Assembly (NCBI RefSeq): GCF_023349125.1 | Contig: NZ_JAKIKT010000006.1 | Location: 271,042-335,041 of the forward strand | DNA from: Shewanella corallii | GTDB lineage: Bacteria > Pseudomonadota > Gammaproteobacteria > Enterobacterales > Shewanellaceae | Length of the DNA stretch: 64,000 nucleotides | Direction: 5' to 3' | In this document: in pieces, positions 22,699 to 31,309 of the stretch | How the letters are laid out: every line of letters begins with the position of its first letter | Position numbering within the stretch: position 1 is the first letter of the stretch | The notes under the pieces: model-generated | Database searches by the model: none | The model's input: only the letters and a program-made list of their open reading frames with translations | Told to the model about the DNA's origin: nothing | Translations under genes and position numbers: made by a program

Positions 22699-23792
22699 AA
22701 GCTCTCCTCTGTTTTGGCATAAGACTGGCTGCCAAGTGGCAGCAACAAGGTAAATTCGGTATGGCCCGGGTTGGACTCGCAATCGATACGACCACCGTGC
22801 AGCCGGGCAATATTATGGGCAATGGACAGACCCAGGCCTGAGCCTGTGTCACGGCCGGTGACCATGGGATAGAACAGGGTATCCATCAGGTGGGGGGGAA
22901 TACCCGGACCATTGTCGATAACCGACAGCTCCAGCACCAGCCGATGACGTATTGGGCCTATGGTGACCTGATGCTGGGTACGGCTGCGAATGCAGATCTC
23001 ACCACCTTTCTCTGCCAGCGCTTGCATGGCGTTTTGCACTATGTTGAGCAAAGCCTGTTGCAGCTGGTCGGCGTCCATGTGCATATCCGGGATTGACGGA
23101 TCATAGTCCCGTTTCAGCTCGATATTGTCAGGGCAGGTGACTCTCGCCAGTTGCAGTACCTTCTCTGATACCTGATGGATATTCTGCACGCTATGAGGCG
23201 TAGGCTTTTGCGGACCCAGCAACCTGTCAACCAGAGTACGCAGCCGGTCAGCCTGCTCGATAATCATGCTGGTGAACTCTTTCAGGTGCGCTTCCTGCAG
23301 CTCTCTGGATAGCAGTTGGGCTGCACCTCGCAGGCCACCCAGTGGATTCTTGATCTCATGGGCGAGGTTACGAACCAGGAACTGAGCTGCCTGCTGTTGC
23401 GCATCCTGACTCAGCTGCTGATGAATGCGGCGCTGTTGGTCAACCTGCCTGAGTTCCAGTAGCCCAAAGGGACCCTGCACTCCGGGCAGAGGGCTTTGTT
23501 CAAGTGGGATTAGGGTGATATCGACCGTGTGGTGGCGCCCATCCAGACTGATCAGGCTGGCGGTATTGATGGTAAGCCCCTGAGCTTGTATGACAGCTTC
23601 TTCGAGTCTGTCAGTGCTGACACCCAATTGTTCACACATCTCAATCAGAGGGCCCTGAGTCAGGCGGTGGGTGCCGAGCCCAAACAGCTGTTCAGCGGCC
23701 GTATTGGCATAATGGGTCAACAGTTGCTGATCTATCACCAGAACAGCGGTAACCATATGATTAAGCAAGATTGTCGGAGAGATATTTGTCAT
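22695..23792 (-). CDS. ntrB: nitrogen-regulation sensor kinase NtrB (GlnL)
   Basis: 365 aa, soluble. An N-terminal PAS domain (ILLNHMVTAVLVIDQQ...) precedes the HisKA region with the phospho-His in VRNLAHEIKNPLGGLRGAA (about 140) and a HATPase with NIVQNAMQAL, VIDNGPGIP and GSGLGLSIAHN. Its kinase and phosphatase activities are set by the PII protein GlnB. It is translationally coupled to ntrC by a 4-bp overlap. In E. coli it lies downstream of glnA; here glnA is about 8 kb away and ntrBC has its own promoter region with NtrC sites 24-53 bp before the start codon. Confidence 0.95.
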   Translation of the reverse strand: MTNISPTILLNHMVTAVLVIDQQLLTHYANTAAEQLFGLGTHRLTQGPLIEMCEQLGVSTDRLEEAVIQAQGLTINTASLISLDGRHHTVDITLIPLEQSPLPGVQGPFGLLELRQVDQQRRIHQQLSQDAQQQAAQFLVRNLAHEIKNPLGGLRGAAQLLSRELQEAHLKEFTSMIIEQADRLRTLVDRLLGPQKPTPHSVQNIHQVSEKVLQLARVTCPDNIELKRDYDPSIPDMHMDADQLQQALLNIVQNAMQALAEKGGEICIRSRTQHQVTIGPIRHRLVLELSVIDNGPGIPPHLMDTLFYPMVTGRDTGSGLGLSIAHNIARLHGGRIDCESNPGHTEFTLLLPLGSQSYAKTEESL

Positions 23793-23815
23793 CCATTATC
23801 CACTGATTGATTGCA

Positions 23816-23845
23816 TGCACCACAATGGTGCACCACATTGGTGCA
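23816..23845 (-). promoter_or_regulatory. two overlapping perfect NtrC-binding sites before ntrB
   Basis: TGCACCACAATGGTGCA (23816-23832) and TGCACCACATTGGTGCA (23829-23845) each match TGCACC-N5-GGTGCA exactly and share the four bases TGCA, with centres 13 bp apart. They lie 24-53 bp upstream of the ntrB start codon. That is a position for repression, so negative autoregulation of ntrBC by NtrC is likely. Confidence 0.85.
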
Positions 23846-23996
23846 GTCTGCAAGTGAACCGGTCTGTTATGACCTGCTTGCGGAATTATGTAATGCAATG
23901 AAATATAAAGACTTAATTCAGTATCCTTCCCTGGCTTCAAGTTTTACCCCGTGTACTTAACTGGTTTTACGCGGGATAGTACAACTCAATGCAAAA

Positions 23997-24029
23997 CAAC
24001 GGCCGCTTTGACAGCGGCCGTTGATTTTT
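23997..24029. terminator. terminator between DUF4124 gene and ntrB
   Basis: CAACGGCCGCT pairs perfectly with AGCGGCCGTTG around a 5-base loop, with GATTTTT on the plus side and TTGTTTT on the minus side. It would end the reverse-strand DUF4124 transcript before ntrB. Confidence 0.75.
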
Positions 24030-24081
24030 ATTTGGTGGAGGGGCAGCTCCGCGCCCTGAAGGCACGGGATAAATGCCGGTC

Positions 24082-24606
24082 TCAGTTGGACCTTGGTTGA
24101 GGTCTGGGTGGCTTATAGGTTGCGCGGTGCAGGAAGATGACTCTGGGCTCAGTTTCTGTCAGTGTTTGTCCCTGGGCGTTAAGGGCTTTTACCGCAATTG
24201 TGTGCTCGCCTCTGTCTATGCCTCTGAGCTGGAATACAGGACGAGCCCGGGGACTTCCCCACTCTTTACCATCCAGCATCAGTTGAAAGCGGCTGCCATT
24301 TGGGGCTTCAGGGGTCATCATGGCGCTGACGCTGAAGTCACCATTATTGTTGCGCACCGTTGCTTCCTGCTCCGGAGTACTGATCTGCAGTTGGTATTGA
24401 ACTGCCTCAACTTCTGTCGGTTCTGAGATGCGGATCGGCTTGGGCAACACCACGGTATTATGGGTATTGTCTTTCAGCTCAATCTGCTGAGCACCTTCAA
24501 CCGGGGTATCGGAATAGTGAACGTTTCCGTGTTCATCAACCCACTTATACACCGCGGCGCCAACAGGAGTGCTGAGCAGCAGGAGGATCAGGAGTGGATA
24601 TTTCAT
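24082..24606 (-). CDS. DUF4124-domain periplasmic protein
   Basis: 174 aa. The signal peptide MKYPLLILLLLSTPVGA is followed directly by the DUF4124 signature VYKWVDEHGNVHYSDTPVEG (residues 19-38). The C-terminal half is predicted beta-rich (FQLMLDGKEWGSPRARPVF, GEHTIAVKAL), like an Ig-like or PEGA-type domain. DUF4124 proteins are common near glnA/ntrBC in this group but have no assigned function. It ends in a Pro/Arg-rich tail. Confidence 0.85.
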   Translation of the reverse strand: MKYPLLILLLLSTPVGAAVYKWVDEHGNVHYSDTPVEGAQQIELKDNTHNTVVLPKPIRISEPTEVEAVQYQLQISTPEQEATVRNNNGDFSVSAMMTPEAPNGSRFQLMLDGKEWGSPRARPVFQLRGIDRGEHTIAVKALNAQGQTLTETEPRVIFLHRATYKPPRPQPRSN

Positions 24607-24878
24607 ATGTCAGTCCAGTGATTGCCTTACTGTTCAAGATTAATGGCTTTTGTGGAAAAAATCACCGCCCGGCAATAGGATAATTGCGGTTTAAGTGCAA
24701 AATTGCGCTACAGTGGGGGCGGGCTGGAACATTGGCTTCAAATTGCAAGCCTGCCTGACTTGAGTCAGCACTCATTTACCTCTATCTTACCGCACACTCT
24801 GAGACTTTTTGCCTGTGGCGACAGGGGGCAGACACAGGCGGAAAGAGTATACATATAACAAAATAGCAGGAGACTGTG

Positions 24879-26429
24879 ATGCAGCAGCAAGTGGATTCGG
24901 GACAGTCGAAGGGAGCTGTAACCCGAATATTGAACAGTATTGAGACTGTGGGCAATAAGTTGCCCGATCCGGCGGTAATTTTTCTGGGGGCCATGCTGAT
25001 AATCTGGGTATTGTCGGCTGTTTTTTCCCAGTTCCAGTTCGATACCATAGATCCCCGTACAGGTGAGGCTCTGGTGGTACATAACCTGATGACAGGAGAT
25101 GCTTTTGCCAACTTCCTGTCATCCATGGTCACCACTTTTACCGGTTTTGCACCTTTGGGCGTGGTACTGGTTGCCATGTTGGGTGTGGGCGTGGCCGAGC
25201 ACTCAGGCTTTATCAACACAGGTTTGAAGCTGATGTTGAAAGTGACGCCGGCCAAACTGCTGACTCCTTCCATCATTCTGATTGCTATTGTCAGCCATAC
25301 GGCGACCGATGCCGGATATGTACTGGTTATCCCTCTGGCGGGCGTGATCTTCTATGCTATGGGACGTCATCCTCTGGCGGGTATTGCCGCAGCCTTTGCC
25401 GGTGTGAGTGGTGGTTTTGGTGCCAACTTTGTTCCCTCAGGTCTGGACCCATTGCTGCAGAGCTTTACCCAAAGTGCGGCTCAGATTATCGACCCTGAAA
25501 TTGCAGTAAACCCGCTGAATAACTGGTTCTTCACCTCTGCATCCAGCTTGTTTATCGTGCTCTTGGGTTGGTATATCACTGACAAGATTATTGAGCCACG
25601 CCTGCAGAATACTCAGGTGGATGGTGATACCAGCTCCTTGCCATCATTTGATGAAGTGACCGCCAAAGAGAAGCGCAGCTTCCTGCTGGCTTCCGGCGTT
25701 ATGATTGCCGGTCTGGCATTGCTGTATCTGGCCAGTGCACCTGCAGATTCTCCAATGCGTGCCGCCAACGGTGATCTGACTGATTTTAAAGCGCCTCTGA
25801 TGCAGTCCATCGTGCCTTTGATTTTCCTGCTGTTCTGGATCCCGGGCGCGGTTTACGGCTTTACCGTCGGTACTTTTAAAGCCACTAAAGACATGATCGA
25901 TGCCATGAGCAAGTCTATGGGCAGCATGGCTTACTATATAGTGATGGCCTTCTTCTGTGCCCTGTTTATTGCAGCTTTTGGTAAATCGAACCTGGGTGCG
26001 CTGCTGGCGATTGAAGGTGCGGAAGTTTTGAAGGCGATGGCACTGCCATCCGGCATCACTATTGTCGGAATTATCCTGCTGACCGCTTTTGTAAACCTGT
26101 TCGTGGGTTCAAGTTCCGCCAAGTGGGCACTGCTGGGTCCTATCTTTGTTCCTATGCTGATGCAGCTGAATATCTCTCCGGATCTGACTCAGGCGGCCTA
26201 CCGCGTGGGTGACTCCAGCTCCAACATCATTACACCTCTGATGCCTTACTTCCCGCTGGTGGTGGTGTACTGCCAAAAGTATGTGAAGAACACAGGTATT
26301 GGTACCCTGATCGCCATGATGTTGCCATACTCCATTGCCTTCTTGATCGGCTGGACGTTGTTCCTGTTGGCATACTGGGGGCTGGGTATTCCACTGGGTC
26401 TGCAGGCAAGTTACAGCTACGGTTTGTAA
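24879..26429 (+). CDS. AbgT-family transporter
   Basis: 516 aa from the ATG at 24879, with AGGAGA upstream; a GTG one codon earlier is possible. An inner-membrane protein with about nine to eleven hydrophobic helices. Family hallmarks are NKLPDPAVIFLGAMLIIW (about 25), the re-entrant-loop region VSHTATDAGYVLVIPLAG (about 143), GGFGANFVPSGLDPLL and the second half SSSAKWALLGPIFVPM and YRVGDSSSNIITPLMPYF. E. coli AbgT takes up p-aminobenzoyl-glutamate; other members export sulfonamides by proton antiport. The substrate here is not predictable. It stands alone with a terminator after it. Confidence 0.92.
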   Translation: MQQQVDSGQSKGAVTRILNSIETVGNKLPDPAVIFLGAMLIIWVLSAVFSQFQFDTIDPRTGEALVVHNLMTGDAFANFLSSMVTTFTGFAPLGVVLVAMLGVGVAEHSGFINTGLKLMLKVTPAKLLTPSIILIAIVSHTATDAGYVLVIPLAGVIFYAMGRHPLAGIAAAFAGVSGGFGANFVPSGLDPLLQSFTQSAAQIIDPEIAVNPLNNWFFTSASSLFIVLLGWYITDKIIEPRLQNTQVDGDTSSLPSFDEVTAKEKRSFLLASGVMIAGLALLYLASAPADSPMRAANGDLTDFKAPLMQSIVPLIFLLFWIPGAVYGFTVGTFKATKDMIDAMSKSMGSMAYYIVMAFFCALFIAAFGKSNLGALLAIEGAEVLKAMALPSGITIVGIILLTAFVNLFVGSSSAKWALLGPIFVPMLMQLNISPDLTQAAYRVGDSSSNIITPLMPYFPLVVVYCQKYVKNTGIGTLIAMMLPYSIAFLIGWTLFLLAYWGLGIPLGLQASYSYGL

Positions 26430-26463
26430 GCAAACTGAAAATTGGCTGCTACACTGAAAAAGA

Positions 26464-26491
26464 AACGCCCGCGAATGCGGGCGTTCTTGTT
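26464..26491. terminator. bidirectional terminator
   Basis: AACGCCCGC-gaat-GCGGGCGTT is a 9-bp perfect stem followed by TCTTGTTCC on plus and TCTTTTT on minus. It lies between the convergent abgT-family and 2OG-oxygenase genes. Confidence 0.8.
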
Positions 26492-26505
26492 CCTATTCTT
26501 TATTG

Positions 26506-27216
26506 TTAAGGCTTAATTGCCCTGAACCATCCAGTGATGGAGTATCTGGCTCCCTGAGCAAAGGGGGATACATAGCTGACCGAATGGGGGTGCTTTACGT
26601 CAAACAGCACCATATTATTGAACCTTGGTACCCAGGTATCGGTTAAGCTGCCATCCTGCTTATAGAAGTGCAGTAATCCACCCCAGTCAGGATGCCACCT
26701 GGGAGTAAAGCCCATCACGAACGCAACCCTTCGACCTTCCTGCTCATATACATCATTGTGTCTTGTTAGGAAGTGCCCCGGTAGATAGCGCGTAGCCTGG
26801 GCGGAGGCATAGATAATGTCCTGATGACCCGTAAGCTCTTTTATTGTGTTGAGGACTTCAGCTGTGTTCAGCAGTGTATGGGCTTGTTTGATTAACTGTG
26901 GGGTGGGTTTACTGTATTGACGCCCGAGCAAGTGACTGTTGTAAAGAAAACCAACACCCTGAGCGGCATGGTTCATCATGCTTTGGTGCATTTGCTGACG
27001 TTCCTGATTTGACATGCCTTTAAGTTGGCTGTCTGTCAGCCTGATAGAGCTACCATTGGCATGTAAGGCATGGTCAAACTCAGTTTGGTTACTCAGGGCA
27101 TCCAGCAGGGTTTCGGCCCCGTTGTTCTTCCAAACGTTTGAAATATTTACCCGGTTATCAACTTGATATTCAGACCTGAGTTCGGCCAACCGGGATCCAA
27201 TATCCAACTCCAACAT
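26506..27216 (-). CDS. 2-oxoglutarate/Fe(II)-dependent oxygenase (prolyl-hydroxylase-like)
   Basis: 236 aa. The C-terminal double-stranded beta-helix has the iron facial triad: His and Asp in LTRHNDVYEQEGR (about 157), the distal His in FDVKHPHSVSYV (about 212) and the 2-oxoglutarate Arg in GARYSITGWF (about 226). The arrangement resembles 2OG-FeII_Oxy_3/4 proline hydroxylases. The N-terminal 100 residues are helical. The substrate is unknown. It lies directly downstream of ovoA on the same strand (61 bp gap), so cotranscription with ovothiol synthesis is likely and a linked role possible. Confidence 0.85.
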   Translation of the reverse strand: MLELDIGSRLAELRSEYQVDNRVNISNVWKNNGAETLLDALSNQTEFDHALHANGSSIRLTDSQLKGMSNQERQQMHQSMMNHAAQGVGFLYNSHLLGRQYSKPTPQLIKQAHTLLNTAEVLNTIKELTGHQDIIYASAQATRYLPGHFLTRHNDVYEQEGRRVAFVMGFTPRWHPDWGGLLHFYKQDGSLTDTWVPRFNNMVLFDVKHPHSVSYVSPFAQGARYSITGWFRAIKP

Positions 27217-27277
27217 TCTAAATTCCCTTTAAACACTGTGTTATAAGCAAGATACAGGATCCCTGTCCCGGTTAAAA

Positions 27278-29392
27278 CTAACTGCGTTTTCGCCAGATAC
27301 TCATTTCCGACAGGGTATGTTGGTATTTGCGGCGGGTTTCGCGGATGACAAAGGGCACTTCCCGCACGGCAACCAGTTCAAATTGGCCGATAAGCGCCTC
27401 AGTCAGTCCCTCCAGCGTGGTAAAGTTCTCGCCATTCACCTTGATGCCCCCCAGCCACTTATCTTTCGGGGTATAGTCGCCCAGCCAGGTGTATGGCGAG
27501 GTAATAACCAGATAGCCGCCGTTGTTGATACGCTCAGCAATGCTGTCAAGAAAACGCCTGGGATCGTTAAGCCTGTCGATCAGGTTAGCGGCATACACAA
27601 GGTCATAACCTGTGAACCTGGGCTTGAGGTTACAGGCATCTCCCTGCACAAAGTCAATTTTGGCCGCGATAGCTTCATATCCCAGCTGTCTGAGACTGAT
27701 GGACTTGAACTCCACCAGTTCACCCTCTGTGGGTATGGTGTACCGCTTCTCGCCTTGCTCAACCAGATCATAGGCCTGGGAGATAAACCGGGCCGAGAAA
27801 TCTATGGCATCTACATGGTCAAAATGGTGTGCCAGTTCAAAGCTGGCCCGGCCCACCGAGCAACCTATATCCAGCGCTCTGGCGGATTGCTTAAGCTGGA
27901 TCTGCTCCAGTGCGGTAGCAACTCCTGCGACACAGAAGTTGGGGACATTGAAGTACTCTTTGCCGTAATGAAACTCCAGATACTGGGATACCAGCTCATT
28001 TGTCTCATAGGGATTAAGGCACAGGCCTGCATCGGGACTTTGAGCAGACTCCACATACCTGAAACCTGCATGTTGGTAAAAGTGTCGACGGAAGGCGTAA
28101 CGGCAGGAGCTGATCGCTTCATTCCCTGTGGAAATCCAGCTGCCACCCTTTATCAGATTGTGTTTACCGTCGAATGTAGGTGTAGAGAAGTCATCATACA
28201 GAGGGTGAACGTCAAAACCTTCAAAGCCATCAATAGCCGTTTCTGTCCATTGCCAGACATTACCGACCAGGTCGTAAAAACCCTGTTGTTCAAACCTGTT
28301 CACCGGGCAGGAAGAGGCAAAGTGATTGAGGGCGATATTGGCGCTGGGATCCTGCCAATCATATGCTTCACCCGGTATTTGTTGACGCAATAGGTGCCAC
28401 TCAGCTTCGCTGGGCAGTCGCACCGGTGCCTGCAGCTGTTCTGCTTTCCAGTTGCAGAAGGCCTTAGCCTCAAGTTGGTTGACCTCGACCGGCCAGTTGA
28501 GGGGCAAAGGGATCTCTTCCGTCAGGTTTCGCTGCCATATTCCGTCTTGCTTTCGTATCCAGAATCTGGGGAGCTCTGCCCTGGTGTATTCCAACCAGGC
28601 CTGACCTTCACTGTCCCAGTACCTTGGCGTTTGATAGCCTCCCTCGTTAACAAACTGCAGAAATTCACCGTTGGACACCAGATATTGTGAGGCCTTAAAG
28701 TCCTGCACCTTTATCTGGCGTTGACCAAACTCATTGTCCCAGCCATAGGTTTTATCTTCTGTGTTTTTCCCCTGCAGTACTGTACTCCCACTAACACTGA
28801 GCAGTTTGTTTGTGGGAGCTTCTCCTGAGTCTTTGCAGGCGGGCCAGTCTGAGCTTGATTTGAGGTAGTTAAGTGGTAATTGACGAATGATCACCGAGGA
28901 GGTTTCCAGGTGGATCCTTTCATGCTCTATGCCCATAAGAATCACCCAGGCAGGGGAGTCCTGAGTAATGGGCAGATTCAATGGCATGGATTCAAGCCAT
29001 TGGTTTATCTCAGACTTAACTTGATCTCTGTACTCTTTAACAGCCTGGACACTGGGCCATTTGTAGTGGTTTTCGTCCAGATCATCCCAGGACATCTCAT
29101 CCACACCTATGGCAAACATAGACTCAAATTCGGGGTTTATTCTCCGTTCAAAATATTTGCCGAGTTTGAGCTTATTAACGAAGAAAGTGGCTGTGTGGCC
29201 AAAGTAGAAAATCAGGGGATGTCTCAGGGGCTCAGCTTTCAGGTAGAAAGCCTCATCTGAATTCAGCACTGAAAACAGCGACTCGTATTGCTGCCAGGTA
29301 TGATTAAAGCGCGCTTGCAGCTCCCTTCTGGTCTGTTGTTCGTCCTGACCATCAAGCCAAAGTGTGTGGTTGAGGGGGGAATAGTCCAGCAT
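27278..29392 (-). CDS. ovoA: ovothiol synthase OvoA (5-histidylcysteine sulfoxide synthase/methyltransferase)
   Basis: 704 aa from the ATG at 29392, which has AAAGGAG upstream; the open frame extends 17 codons further but without a better signal. Three domains: an N-terminal DinB-like helical domain (HPLIFYFGHTATFFVN; iron ligands in GIEHERIHLE), a central FGE-sulfatase/C-lectin domain (YLVSNGEFLQFVNEGGY, PVRLPSEAEWHLLRQ, VWQWTETAIDGFEGF, GGSWISTGNEAISSCRYAFR) and a C-terminal SAM methyltransferase (ALDIGCSVGRASFELA). The iron domain joins histidine and cysteine with O2 to the sulfoxide; the methyltransferase N-methylates the mercaptohistidine. A separate PLP lyase (OvoB) is not in the window. 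Length matches the family. Confidence 0.95.
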   Translation of the reverse strand: MLDYSPLNHTLWLDGQDEQQTRRELQARFNHTWQQYESLFSVLNSDEAFYLKAEPLRHPLIFYFGHTATFFVNKLKLGKYFERRINPEFESMFAIGVDEMSWDDLDENHYKWPSVQAVKEYRDQVKSEINQWLESMPLNLPITQDSPAWVILMGIEHERIHLETSSVIIRQLPLNYLKSSSDWPACKDSGEAPTNKLLSVSGSTVLQGKNTEDKTYGWDNEFGQRQIKVQDFKASQYLVSNGEFLQFVNEGGYQTPRYWDSEGQAWLEYTRAELPRFWIRKQDGIWQRNLTEEIPLPLNWPVEVNQLEAKAFCNWKAEQLQAPVRLPSEAEWHLLRQQIPGEAYDWQDPSANIALNHFASSCPVNRFEQQGFYDLVGNVWQWTETAIDGFEGFDVHPLYDDFSTPTFDGKHNLIKGGSWISTGNEAISSCRYAFRRHFYQHAGFRYVESAQSPDAGLCLNPYETNELVSQYLEFHYGKEYFNVPNFCVAGVATALEQIQLKQSARALDIGCSVGRASFELAHHFDHVDAIDFSARFISQAYDLVEQGEKRYTIPTEGELVEFKSISLRQLGYEAIAAKIDFVQGDACNLKPRFTGYDLVYAANLIDRLNDPRRFLDSIAERINNGGYLVITSPYTWLGDYTPKDKWLGGIKVNGENFTTLEGLTEALIGQFELVAVREVPFVIRETRRKYQHTLSEMSIWRKRS

Positions 29393-29641
29393 GGCAGCTC
29401 CTTTTACTGATAATAAAAGTCCGATTGCAAACGGCTTGGTCAATGTATGTCGGATTTGGATGACACTTTGATGGTACCTGGAGGTACTACGCAGTTGACC
29501 GCGTTGACACCCTAAAAATTTCTGAGATTTTTTAACGGTTAATCTCAGATATCCAGGGTTTAAACATCGCAGGGACGAGAACTGATTACCAGTGGGGAAA
29601 AGGTTGAAAGGTTAAATGCAGAAGAGAAAAGTAAGGCAGCA

Positions 29642-29677
29642 GGAGAGAAAGTGCGGGAGCAAGGCGGCTTTCTCTCC
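29642..29677. terminator. hairpin downstream of the small secreted gene
   Basis: GGAGAGAAAG pairs exactly with CTTTCTCTCC around a 16-base loop, just past the stop of the reverse-strand gene at 29688. There is no good T-run on either side, so it is a weak terminator or an mRNA-stabilising end. Confidence 0.4.
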
Positions 29678-29687
29678 GTATTCTGAC

Positions 29688-29978
29688 TTAATTTACCGCG
29701 CGGAGAGTCGTTTTGCGGTAATCAAATTTGTGGTTCAGTGAGTTCAGCTCGGAAACCGACAGCTTTACTGACTTACCATCTTCAAATTTCTTGGCTGTGG
29801 CGTTAACGAAGTCAACAACATAAACATGCTGGTCTGCTTGTTGGCTGATGAGCTGATCGATCTTGCTGGCATTACAATCATTGCAAATCACAGTGTCAGC
29901 GCCCTGGGCCATGACAGCACCTGAAGACAGAAGGGCAAGGCTGGCTAATGCTGATTTATTAAGTAATTTCTTGTACAT
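29688..29978 (-). CDS. small secreted protein with CxxC motif
   Basis: 96 aa from the ATG at 29978 (MYKKLLNKSALASLALLSSGAVMA), with CAGGAG upstream; the longer frame lacks a signal peptide at its start. The signal peptide cleaves near VMA-QG. The mature protein begins with a CxxC, VICNDCNASKIDQ, followed by QHVYVVDFVNATAKKFEDG and a basic C-terminus. The CxxC could bind metal or be redox-active in the periplasm. I do not recognise a family; similar small secreted proteins occur in Shewanella. Confidence 0.75.
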   Translation of the reverse strand: MYKKLLNKSALASLALLSSGAVMAQGADTVICNDCNASKIDQLISQQADQHVYVVDFVNATAKKFEDGKSVKLSVSELNSLNHKFDYRKTTLRAVN

Positions 29979-30430
29979 ACAAAACTCCTGTTGGTTTGTA
30001 GTCGTGATCTGCGTCACACTTAAAGTCTACGTAAACAGAATGTTGCTGTTCAAGGTGTTTTTTGTTTTGCGCAGCAAATTTCGCTTGCCCAATCGGTTGA
30101 TATTCAGGCAGGAAAGGCGTTTGCCAAAGATGTAATAAAATGTATCTTGATTGCATTTAAGTTATTGATAATATTGCTTAAAGCTAATTAAGTAAGGAGG
30201 GCTTTAACTTGCCGTAATCCGCGGGAACGCCTGTGATGAGGGGCTTGCTACCTGTTACTCCGGTTCTGTTTCGAATGGACTCTGCCCGGAGGCCCAAACC
30301 ATTCCAAAATCGCAATGTTAGAATATTATGAATAATAAAAACAAAGCCTTGCGTGCTTTCTGGCTTTTGTCATACCGGGAAAGCTGCTAATTTGAATGAA
30401 CCAGTAAGCCAGGGAAAAGGGGCTTGAAGT
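29979..30430. other. 452-bp intergenic region without a recognisable gene
   Basis: AT-rich left half, likely holding the promoter of the leftward small secreted gene. The right half leads into the PDZ-like gene; TAGAAT near 30310 is a possible -10. No riboswitch, repeat or RNA gene was recognised. Confidence 0.4.
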
Positions 30431-31237
30431 ATGGTTCGACAGGTAATTCTCAGCGGTCTGGCCGGAGTGGCCATTGGTTATGGTGCGGCCTGGATGATGG
30501 GGAGTGATGAGGTTGTTCCTCAGCCCGTAGATATGGCTGCGGATACTGATGAGCTTAAGCGGCTGAGAAATGAAGTGGCGATGCAGCAACTTGAGAATGA
30601 GCTCTTGATGAAGATGGTCAAAGCCGGGCTCAAGGGAGATATTGCCGGACATATGGAAACCTACAGGCAACTGCCGGGCAGGCAAAGGGCCGATACAAAT
30701 GCGGCTGGTATGCAAGTCAGGCAAAGTCCGACTCATTCTGACGTACAAATTGAAGAACCTGTATCCAGAGTGGCACCGGATGCCTTTATCTCACGGATTC
30801 AGCAGGCCGATGTCGCTCTGCAAAAGCAAGCGTTGAGTGAAGGTTGGGCCATGGGGCGTCAGTTGAGTGAAGCCAGAAGAGAGCTGTGGCAGGAAGCCAA
30901 AGAGACCCTGAATGAGCAGGAGTATCTTTCTGGCCTGCACGCCGCTGGCTTGCCCAATATGCTTTACTTTGCCGGAGCTAAAAGCTCAGAGCTTAAATCT
31001 CAGGGGCTGGAGTATGGCGATGTGCTGACTCATGTGGCGGGTATTCGGGTATTTAACCGGGATGACCTCAGATTGCAGCTGGAGAACTTTGGTTCCAAAA
31101 GTACTCTGGAGCTGACCTTCTCACGCAAGGGCGATCCTATTAAGGTGCAGGTGACAGATCTAAACAGATCTGTTGAGCTGCATGGAGATTCTGTGGCACC
31201 GGATAAGCTGTACTCCAAAGCCCGTCGTGGCAGCTGA
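30431..31237 (+). CDS. membrane-anchored protein with C-terminal PDZ-like domain
   Basis: 268 aa. The N-terminus MVRQVILSGLAGVAIGYGAAW is a single membrane anchor, followed by a helical, partly coiled-coil segment (TDELKRLRNEVAMQQLENEL), a Gln/Pro-rich linker, another helical block (about 115-160) and a PDZ-like fold (LEYGDVLTHVAGIRVFNRDDL, LELTFSRKGDPIKVQV, about 190-245). No protease motif is present, so it is probably a scaffold or adaptor like the GspC C-terminal PDZ. Function is unknown. A terminator shared with glnA follows. Confidence 0.75.
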   Translation: MVRQVILSGLAGVAIGYGAAWMMGSDEVVPQPVDMAADTDELKRLRNEVAMQQLENELLMKMVKAGLKGDIAGHMETYRQLPGRQRADTNAAGMQVRQSPTHSDVQIEEPVSRVAPDAFISRIQQADVALQKQALSEGWAMGRQLSEARRELWQEAKETLNEQEYLSGLHAAGLPNMLYFAGAKSSELKSQGLEYGDVLTHVAGIRVFNRDDLRLQLENFGSKSTLELTFSRKGDPIKVQVTDLNRSVELHGDSVAPDKLYSKARRGS

Positions 31238-31264
31238 CGTTGGTTGGCTCAAGTATACAAATGA

Positions 31265-31290
31265 AAAACCCCGCCAAGGCGGGGTTTTGT
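31265..31290. terminator. bidirectional terminator between PDZ gene and glnA
   Basis: AAAACCCCGCC-aa-GGCGGGGTTTT is a perfect 11-bp stem with T-runs on both strands between convergent genes. Confidence 0.9.
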
Positions 31291-31309
31291 GTATCACTGC
31301 AGCCGGGAA

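Noticed and set aside
27317..28393. 358-codon open frame antisense to ovoA
   Set aside because: It lies wholly within the well-supported ovoA gene, has no recognisable motif and reads as a frame shadow.
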